The notes under the pieces: model-generated | Databases searched by the model: none | What the model saw: the letters and a program-made list of their open reading frames with translations, nothing else | What the model was told of the DNA's origin: nothing | Origin: Anaerolineae bacterium | GTDB lineage: Bacteria > Chloroflexota > Anaerolineae > UBA1429 | Assembly: GCA_007123335.1 (NCBI GenBank) | Contig: SKLG01000008.1 | Location: 1 to 12,267 of the forward strand | Direction of reading: 5' to 3' | Length of the DNA stretch: 12,267 nt | Translations under genes and position numbers: made by a program | Shown: piece after piece, positions 7,549 through 12,267 of the stretch | Numbering within the stretch: position 1 is the stretch's first letter | Layout: the number at the start of each line of letters is the position of its first letter

Positions 7549-7630
7549 GCGGGTCAGAGACCCGCGCCCCATTCTGTGTGAAAATGAGAGCTTTGGTGGC
7601 TATAGATCGGGGCGCGGGTCTCTGACCCGC
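7549..7630. repeat. MITE-like inverted repeat between porA and porB (palindromic arms)
   Basis: A perfect 22-bp inverted repeat (7549-7570 and 7609-7630) with a 38-base centre. Each arm contains its own hairpin: GCGGGTC-AGA-GACCCGC (7549-7565) and GCGGGTC-TCT-GACCCGC (7614-7630). Both arms also share a GCGCCCC flank (as GGGGCGC in arm 2). It fills most of the 138-base gap between the two genes. The arms could fold as two small hairpins or one long stem. The palindromes match the type found inside the protease gene. No coding content or clear target-site duplication is visible. Confidence 0.88.
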
Positions 7631-7665
7631 GTACGTCCCATCAAGAGTCAAGGAGCATAATAGCA

Positions 7666-8616
7666 ATGACCGATAGAATTCGAGTGAACTTGCGCGACAT
7701 CGTCAACAATGAGGAGCGGCTGGTTCCAGGGCATCGCTTGTGTGGCGGTTGCGGAGAGCCAACCATCGTGCGTCAGATCCTGCACGCCATCGATACACCG
7801 GTTGTGTTATCAACGGCAACGGGATGCCTTGAGGTCTCTACCAGCGTCTTTCCGTATACCTCGTGGAACGTGCCCTGGATCCACAGCGCCTTTGAGAACG
7901 CGGCTACCACCATCTCGGGAGCTGAAGCGGCCTACAAGGCGCTCAAGCGTCGGGGCAACCTGCCTGTCGACGAAGAGATCACGTTCATTGCCTTTGGTGG
8001 CGATGGCGCGAGCTATGATATTGGCTTCCAATTCATCTCGGGCGCTTTGGAGCGCGGACACAAGTTCCTCTATGTGTGCCTGAACAATGAGGCCTATATG
8101 AACACCGGCATCCAGCGCTCTAGCGCCACGCCACGAGGCGCCCATACCACCACCTCCCCAGCTGGTGAGGTGATTCCCGGCAAGGTGCAGTGGCGCAAGC
8201 CGTTCACGCGCATCATGGCAGCCCACGACATTCCCTATGTCGCCCAGGCAGCGCCCCATAACTACCGCGATCTGATGCGCAAGGTCAAAAAAGCGGTGGC
8301 CGTTGATGGCCCTGCGGTGCTCAACATTCTGGCGCCGTGCCCGCGCGGTTGGCGTCATGCCAGCGATCAGACCATGGCCATCACCAAGCTGGCGGCAGAT
8401 ACCTGCTACTGGCCGCTCTATGAGGTCGAGAATGGCCACAAGTTCACGGTCAACTACAAGCCTCGTGAGAAGCAGCCTGTGGCTGAGTGGTTCAAGACGC
8501 AAGGCAGATTCCGTCACCTCTTCCGCCCGGCCAACGAGTGGTTGCTGGAAGAGATCCAGGCCAAGGTTGATGAGGAATGGGCACAGTTGCTGCATGACGA
8601 AGAGTGTTCGTCCTGA
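7666..8616 (+). CDS. porB: 2-oxoacid:ferredoxin oxidoreductase, beta (thiamine diphosphate) subunit
   Basis: A 316-residue catalytic subunit binding thiamine diphosphate and the proximal [4Fe-4S] cluster. The thiamine motif runs from GDG (112-114, in GGDGASYDIGFQ) to LNNEAYMNTG (139-148). Four cysteines, Cys26 and Cys29 (LCGGCGEP), Cys54 (ATGCLEV) and Cys225 (APCPRGW), fit the cluster ligands; the 3- and 25-residue spacings agree with the known PFOR pattern as I recall it. The ribosome site AAGGAG (7649-7654) is 11 bases ahead of the ATG. It is the last gene of the operon; no intrinsic terminator is visible before upp, so read-through into upp is possible. Confidence 0.95.
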   Translation: MTDRIRVNLRDIVNNEERLVPGHRLCGGCGEPTIVRQILHAIDTPVVLSTATGCLEVSTSVFPYTSWNVPWIHSAFENAATTISGAEAAYKALKRRGNLPVDEEITFIAFGGDGASYDIGFQFISGALERGHKFLYVCLNNEAYMNTGIQRSSATPRGAHTTTSPAGEVIPGKVQWRKPFTRIMAAHDIPYVAQAAPHNYRDLMRKVKKAVAVDGPAVLNILAPCPRGWRHASDQTMAITKLAADTCYWPLYEVENGHKFTVNYKPREKQPVAEWFKTQGRFRHLFRPANEWLLEEIQAKVDEEWAQLLHDEECSS

Positions 8617-8646
8617 CGCATCCGGCTTTTTTCGTTCACGATAGAG

Positions 8647-8652
8647 TATAAA
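8647..8652 (+). promoter_or_regulatory. Weak candidate -10 element for upp
   Basis: TATAAA (8647-8652) matches five of six consensus bases, but no good -35 lies 15-19 bases upstream (only a T-rich GGCTTTTTTC stretch). If real, transcription would start near 8659, so the first leader hairpin would be at the very 5' end. Read-through from porB is the alternative source of upp transcripts. Confidence 0.28.
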
Positions 8653-8660
8653 GATGGCGC

Positions 8661-8734
8661 TGCGCCCGACCACCTCGAGGGGCTGTATACGTGGTGCGGG
8701 CGCAACGCCAGGAGCCAAGACGCCGGTCGTTGGC
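8661..8734 (+). promoter_or_regulatory. Two consecutive hairpins in the upp leader
   Basis: Hairpin 1 pairs 8661-8673 with 8691-8704: 13 base pairs with one bulged G (8696) and a 17-base loop. Hairpin 2 pairs 8714-8721 with 8726-8734: 8 base pairs with one bulged G (8729) and a GCCG loop. The ribosome site AAAGGAG (8735-8741) starts immediately after hairpin 2. There is no T run after either, so they are not standard terminators. I do not recognise a known riboswitch or PyrR-binding motif. A role in translational control is an inference. Confidence 0.55.
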
Positions 8735-8749
8735 AAAGGAGCTCGGGCA

Positions 8750-9478
8750 ATGAGTGACAACGTTCGGCTCAACAGCGGTGAGCGGGTCTATGAGCGCGTG
8801 CAGATATCCACGCACCCGCTCATGGGACACAAGCTGACCGTGTTGCGCGATGTGGACACGGAACCCGAGACATTTCGCCGTGTGCTGCATCAAGTCTCCA
8901 TCCTGCTCGCCTACGAGGCGACGTGTGATCTGGCCACCCAGGCATGTTCGGTCACGACCCCCCTGGCCGAGGCCATCGGACAGTGCTTGACGGAAAGGGT
9001 TGCGCTGGTGCCAATCCTTCGGGCGGGGCTGGGTATGGTGGAGGGATTCTGGACGCTTCTTCCCGATGCCGAGGTGTGGCATATCGGGCTCTACCGAGAG
9101 CACTCTACGCTACAGCCGGTCCAATACTATGCCAACGTGCCCCCTTTGGAGAATCCGTCAAAAGAGACAGAGCCCTCTACCCCTTGCAGAATACAGCTCT
9201 GCCTGGTACTCGATCCCATGCTGGCCACAGGAGGTTCGGCGGTGGCCACTGTCGATATTCTGAAAAAGCTGGGGGCGCCGCGCATCAAGTTCGTGGGCAT
9301 TGTGGCAGCGCCAGAGGGGATTCACGCCTTGAGCACGGCACATCCCGACGTCGATATTCATGTAGCCGCCGTCGACGAGCGATTAACCCCATCTCCCAGC
9401 GAGCCGGATGATCCTCCGGAAGGCTATATCGTGCCCGGTCTTGGAGATGCTGGGGATCGCCAGTTCGGCACGAGCTAG
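8750..9478 (+). CDS. upp: Uracil phosphoribosyltransferase
   Basis: This pyrimidine-salvage enzyme converts uracil plus PRPP to UMP. Its 242 residues compare with about 208 in typical bacterial UPRTs. Hallmarks are HPLMGHKLTVLRD (22-34), VPILRAGLGMVEG (87-99), the PRPP loop VLDPMLATGGSA (153-164) and the uracil-binding tail GYIVPGLGDAGDRQFGT (225-241). Compared with the E. coli enzyme as I recall it, there are extra residues in two places: about 11 in 131-147 (PLENPSKETEPSTP) and about 8 in 212-223 (TPSPSEPDDPPE); the N-terminus is also longer. ATG 8750 is chosen for its AAAGGAG site 8 bases upstream; an in-frame ATG at 8654 would add 32 low-complexity residues across two hairpins and lacks a ribosome site. 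A WecA-like gene follows after 17 bases. Confidence 0.95.
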   Translation: MSDNVRLNSGERVYERVQISTHPLMGHKLTVLRDVDTEPETFRRVLHQVSILLAYEATCDLATQACSVTTPLAEAIGQCLTERVALVPILRAGLGMVEGFWTLLPDAEVWHIGLYREHSTLQPVQYYANVPPLENPSKETEPSTPCRIQLCLVLDPMLATGGSAVATVDILKKLGAPRIKFVGIVAAPEGIHALSTAHPDVDIHVAAVDERLTPSPSEPDDPPEGYIVPGLGDAGDRQFGTS

Positions 9479-9495
9479 CGAACCAGCAGACCGGA

Positions 9496-10560
9496 ATGCC
9501 AGATTCTCTTTCTCTCGCGTCCATGTCGGCAATACCTCCGTCTCTTTTTGTACAGGTGTTTCTCCTTTCCGGCCTGACCGCTGCCCTGCTGACTCCCATA
9601 GCCATCGCCCTCGGTAAACGCCTTGATCTCGTGGCTATCCCCGGTGGACGACGCAAGCATGTGGGCCGGGTGGTGCGCATCGGCGGCCTTGGGCTCTACC
9701 CAGCCTTTCTGGTTGGCGCGCTGCTACCCGTCTGGCAGAACGTCCCGCGCCAGGATGCGCTCGAAATCACCCGTCTGACCGGCGTCCTGATCGGCATGGG
9801 CATCGTCTGGTTGGTCGGCTTCCTGGATGATATCTATGACCTACCATCCTGGGGCCAGGCGCTGGGGTTGCTGGTGGCATCGGGTGTGGCCATCGCATTC
9901 AAGGTGTTTATAGAGGTTTTCAACAGCCCTATCGGAAACACGCAGATACGCGTCGACTGGTATCTGATGCTACCCATCACCCTGGTTTGGGTGGCGGGCA
10001 TGGCCGGAACCATGAATGTGCTCGATGGCCTCGATGGGCTTGCCGCAGGAGTGACGGCCATCGCCTCAGCGGTGCTCTTTCTGCACATGCTACGTCTGGG
10101 TCAGCATACGGTGTCGCTATTGCCCCTGGCGCTCTTGGCTACCTGCCTCGGGTTCCTCCCCTACAACATGCAGCCGGCGCGCATCTTTTTGGGTGGTGGC
10201 GCCTATGTGTTGGGGTTCGGCCTGGCTACGCTGTCCATCGTCTCTGGAGCCAAGGTAGCATCGGCACTTCTCGTGCTGTCGGTGCCGCTTCTCGATGTCG
10301 TCTGGCAAGTGTACTCGCGCTGGCGTCGTGGTCAGCCCATCGGCCTGGGCGACCGTGGGCATCTACACTTTCGCCTCCACGATCTTGGTTGGCCTATGCG
10401 GCGGGTCGTCTGGCTATATTATGTCATCTCATGTGCCCTGGGAGCCGTCGCCCTACTTGCCTCGTCACGCCTCTTGAAATTGGGCGTTCTGCTCGTCGCC
10501 GCCCTACTCATTGTGGCGCTCTTTTTTCTCCTCAGCCGCCAAAAGCAGAGCCCGCGCTAG
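9496..10560 (+). CDS. Polyprenyl-phosphate sugar-1-phosphate transferase, WecA/MraY family
   Basis: An integral membrane protein of 354 residues with about ten hydrophobic helices. It is expected to transfer a UDP-sugar phosphate (often GlcNAc-1-P) to undecaprenyl phosphate on the cytoplasmic face, starting cell-surface glycan or teichoic-acid-like polymer synthesis. Motifs appear in order: VAIPGGRRKHVGRVVRIGGL (46-65), the metal site FLDDIYD with Asp111-Asp112, MNVLDGLDGLAAG (173-185), and GDRGHLHFRL (285-294) in the cytoplasmic loop, where the histidine motif is H-L-H. The WecA-like subgroup fits better than MraY because the MraY-specific HHHFE motif is absent. The start at 9496 has only a poor ribosome site (ACCGGA), so translation may depend on upp 17 bases upstream; an internal ATG at 9523 is an alternative. 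Confidence 0.9.
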   Translation: MPDSLSLASMSAIPPSLFVQVFLLSGLTAALLTPIAIALGKRLDLVAIPGGRRKHVGRVVRIGGLGLYPAFLVGALLPVWQNVPRQDALEITRLTGVLIGMGIVWLVGFLDDIYDLPSWGQALGLLVASGVAIAFKVFIEVFNSPIGNTQIRVDWYLMLPITLVWVAGMAGTMNVLDGLDGLAAGVTAIASAVLFLHMLRLGQHTVSLLPLALLATCLGFLPYNMQPARIFLGGGAYVLGFGLATLSIVSGAKVASALLVLSVPLLDVVWQVYSRWRRGQPIGLGDRGHLHFRLHDLGWPMRRVVWLYYVISCALGAVALLASSRLLKLGVLLVAALLIVALFFLLSRQKQSPR

Positions 10561-10736
10561 AAAGAGCATCAAAACCCGCGTTCGTTCGACTAAACCTACG
10601 ATTTCACTTTCGCATAGGCTATGTTGTCTTCAAAGAGAACAGCGACTCATATTCCCCACTTGGGTTATTTGGCTATGCGAAGTTACTATTTGGGATAATC
10701 GGCTGCGGCCTTGGGATATTTTGCCTATTACGAGTA
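10561..10736. other. AT-richer gap between converging genes with an interrupted inverted repeat
   Basis: This gap separates the WecA-like gene from the stop of mobB. TTCGCATAG (10609-10617) pairs with CTATGCGAA (10673-10681) across 55 bases, extended by ACT/AGT with one bulge. No T run follows, so it is not a clear terminator. One forward frame through the gap ends at 10742 and would encode a hydrophobic tail (YSPLGLFGYAKLLFGIIGCG and onward), but it has no start codon in the gap. Confidence 0.45.
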
Positions 10737-11231
10737 CTATGAGACGATGCCCCACCTCTGAAGCACTTGAATGAGCGCCTGCGTATCCTCAAACCCAATC
10801 ACCGGCACCGCCCCGGCGTTGGGTTGTTCGTCATCGCTCACGATAGCCACCAGCTCGCTCGGGGCGCTGATGGGCTCGCCCCCCACTACCGCGCGCCGGA
10901 CCTCGATTTTTGGATAAGGCTCGCGCTTGTAGCCCTCGGTGATGACCAGGTCAATGTGCTGTGGCACTCTTTGCAAAAGCGACTCCAGAGACTCCTCTTG
11001 GTCACGTCGCTCCATGAGCACCGTGAGTGGGCCTCCGGCAATGATGATCAGGTCGCTCCCGGCCTGATCAAAGCGCCAGGTGTCGGTGCCGGGCGTATCT
11101 ACGCTGATATCGGCGCGCGTATGTTTGATCGTGGCTACCTTTAGACCCAACGCCTTGAGTCCAATGACCAGACGCTCTACAACCACCGTCTTGCCGGCAT
11201 TGTGCCAACCAACGACAGAGATGATCTTCAC
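10737..11231 (-). CDS. mobB: Molybdopterin-guanine dinucleotide biosynthesis protein B
   Basis: A 164-residue P-loop GTPase-type accessory protein of molybdenum cofactor maturation, thought to assist MobA in forming the guanine dinucleotide form. The Walker A motif is GWHNAGKT (8-15). Next come TIKHTRADISVDTPGTDTWR and FDQAGSD, then DLVITEGYKREPYPKIEVRR, all typical of MobB. The start codon is GTG (11231-11229), confirmed by the family N-terminus; the upstream GGGGTGA is a modest ribosome site. No other molybdenum-cofactor genes lie in the window. It converges on the WecA-like gene. Confidence 0.92.
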   Translation of the reverse strand: MKIISVVGWHNAGKTVVVERLVIGLKALGLKVATIKHTRADISVDTPGTDTWRFDQAGSDLIIIAGGPLTVLMERRDQEESLESLLQRVPQHIDLVITEGYKREPYPKIEVRRAVVGGEPISAPSELVAIVSDDEQPNAGAVPVIGFEDTQALIQVLQRWGIVS

Positions 11232-11281
11232 CTTGGTTCACCCCAATCGGTAATCGTGTATGCGAGATAGCGCCTCACAGC

Positions 11282-11311
11282 TTGACAACAACTCCTACTG
11301 CGACCTAGACT
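11282..11311 (+). promoter_or_regulatory. Promoter for the Gfo/Idh/MocA oxidoreductase
   Basis: A perfect TTGACA (11282-11287), an 18-base spacer and TAGACT (11306-11311, 4 of 6). The expected start is near 11318, with a leader of about 60 bases before the GTG at 11378. It lies in the divergent gap between mobB and the oxidoreductase. Confidence 0.55.
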
Positions 11312-11377
11312 CATTCCAGTGCCTGACACCTTATGGCCCCCGCCACGGATGATCTAGCAATCTAGGAGGATAGAAAC

Positions 11378-12267
11378 GTGATCCGTTACGGCATGATCGG
11401 TATCGGCGGCTTTGCGACCACCTGGTTGCGCAGCCTGGACGCTCTGGAGCGAGAAGGCACGGCCAAGCTGTCCGCTGCCGTCGTGCGAAACCCAGATAAA
11501 TACGCCTCCCAAGTGGCTGCTTTGCGCGAGGCCGGCTGTGCCATCTATCCCTCGCTGGACGCCATGCTCGCCGATGCGCGCGGCAGGATCGACATCGTCG
11601 GTGTGCCCACCGGTATCGCCGCCCACGTGCCCATGGCCGCCGCCGCCATGCAGGCGGGCTACCCAACCCTCATTGAAAAGCCCGTGTGCGCCACCATCCA
11701 AGATGCCCTACACCTGGCCACCGTCGAGCAGCAGACCGGCCAGTGGTGCGCCGTGGGCTATCAGTGGATCTATAGCTCGACGATCCAATGGCTGCGCCAA
11801 CGGCTGGCCAGCCGCGAGCTGGGGCAGATCCGTCAGGCCAAGACGCGCATCGGCTGGCCCCGCGCCGACCGCTATTACGCGCGGAATCCCTGGGCGGGGC
11901 AACTGCGCATCGGCGACCGCTGGGTGCTGGACGGACCGGCCACCAACGCCACCGCCCACTATATGACCAACATGCTCTACCTGTGCGCCGCCGCCGACCC
12001 CGCCGATGCGCGTCTCCTCCATGTGCGCGGGGAACTCTACCGCGCCCGCGACATAGAGAGCTATGATACGTCAGCCATCGAACTGCACCTCGCCGGAGGC
12101 GCCAGATTGCTCCACTTGGCCACCCACGCCATGCGCGAGACCGTGAACCCCGAGATGGATATCACCACCGACCGCGCCGATATCTACTGGGACGCGTCGA
12201 CGACGCGCGCCACCATCCGCCACCACGACGGTCGTATCGAAACCCATGAGGATGCCGATCCCGCCGC
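11378..12267 (+). CDS. Gfo/Idh/MocA-family NAD(P)-dependent oxidoreductase, C-terminus cut by window edge
   Basis: 296 codons are present with no stop before the edge; family members are usually 330-400 residues. The N-terminal Rossmann fold starts with RYGMIGIGGFA (3-13), a variant of the dinucleotide-binding glycine motif. IEKPV with Glu100-Lys101-Pro102 is the catalytic lysine motif, VGYQWIYS (126-133) follows, and the C-terminal domain contains WPRADRYYARNPWAG and NATAHYMTNMLYL, where His194 is the probable active-site histidine. The start is GTG 11378, with AGGAGGA (11364-11370) 7 bases upstream; the first in-frame ATG is already inside the Rossmann motif. The likely substrate is a sugar, sugar acid or cyclitol, not decidable here. 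GC content is higher than in the apt-por region. Confidence 0.88.
   Translation, partial: MIRYGMIGIGGFATTWLRSLDALEREGTAKLSAAVVRNPDKYASQVAALREAGCAIYPSLDAMLADARGRIDIVGVPTGIAAHVPMAAAAMQAGYPTLIEKPVCATIQDALHLATVEQQTGQWCAVGYQWIYSSTIQWLRQRLASRELGQIRQAKTRIGWPRADRYYARNPWAGQLRIGDRWVLDGPATNATAHYMTNMLYLCAAADPADARLLHVRGELYRARDIESYDTSAIELHLAGGARLLHLATHAMRETVNPEMDITTDRADIYWDASTTRATIRHHDGRIETHEDADPA

Noticed and set aside
8605..8635. Terminator after porB, suggested by TTTTTT at 8627-8632
   Set aside because: The only stem nearby (CGTC/GACG) has a two-base loop and is too far from the T run; no credible intrinsic terminator.
8654..8749. N-terminal extension of upp from ATG 8654
   Set aside because: No ribosome site, low-complexity residues unlike UPRT N-termini, and it crosses two strong hairpins; ATG 8750 has AAAGGAG at ideal spacing.
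7810..8772. Long 320-codon minus-strand ORF opposite porB
   Set aside because: The plus strand encodes a complete PorB with all cofactor residues; the minus frame shows no recognisable domain and is an antisense shadow of GC-rich coding DNA.
10609..10681. Inverted repeat as a bidirectional terminator for wecA-like gene and mobB
   Set aside because: The loop is 55 bases and no T run follows in either direction; kept only as an unexplained repeat.

Overview
The window looks like an ordinary chromosomal segment of a fairly high-GC bacterium. Protein flavour (four-gene 2-oxoacid:ferredoxin oxidoreductase, an UPRT followed by a WecA-like transferase, an MGS/GpgS-like glycosyltransferase, a PA-domain subtilase) and short GC-rich palindromic repeats suggest a Chloroflexota-type organism. 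This is an inference from protein style, not a database result. There is no phage, plasmid, CRISPR array, tRNA or rRNA.

Layout. (1) Minus strand, 3643 down to 1: a glycosyltransferase-like gene overlaps by 44 bases a secreted subtilisin-family protease that runs off the left edge; the pair is probably co-transcribed from a promoter near 3728-3757. (2) Plus strand, 3806-5010: a near-consensus promoter, apt (adenine salvage), a DksA/TraR-type C4 zinc-finger protein, then an intrinsic terminator. (3) Plus strand, 5068-8616: a promoter, a leader of about 140 bases, and the four subunits of a pyruvate/2-oxoacid:ferredoxin oxidoreductase in the order gamma-delta-alpha-beta. A MITE-like 22-bp perfect inverted repeat lies between alpha and beta. 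(4) Plus strand, 8750-10560: upp (uracil salvage) with a strongly structured leader, then a WecA/MraY-family polyprenyl-phosphate sugar-1-phosphate transferase. (5) Minus strand: a solitary mobB (GTG start) converging on the transferase gene. (6) Plus strand from 11378: a Gfo/Idh/MocA oxidoreductase with its own promoter, cut by the right edge.

I see no clearly new multi-gene system. The most interesting signal is a small palindrome family of form GCG(G/A)GTC-NGA-GAC(C/T)CGC. It occurs as an inverted pair between porA and porB and as a tandem pair inside the protease reading frame, where it forms part of an in-frame 20-residue duplication at the prodomain/catalytic-domain junction. The A:T/G:C change in the stem is compensatory. 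Other points worth a look are the Asp in place of the oxyanion-hole Asn in the protease, the loss of expected acidic motifs in the glycosyltransferase, and two consecutive hairpins directly ahead of the upp ribosome binding site.
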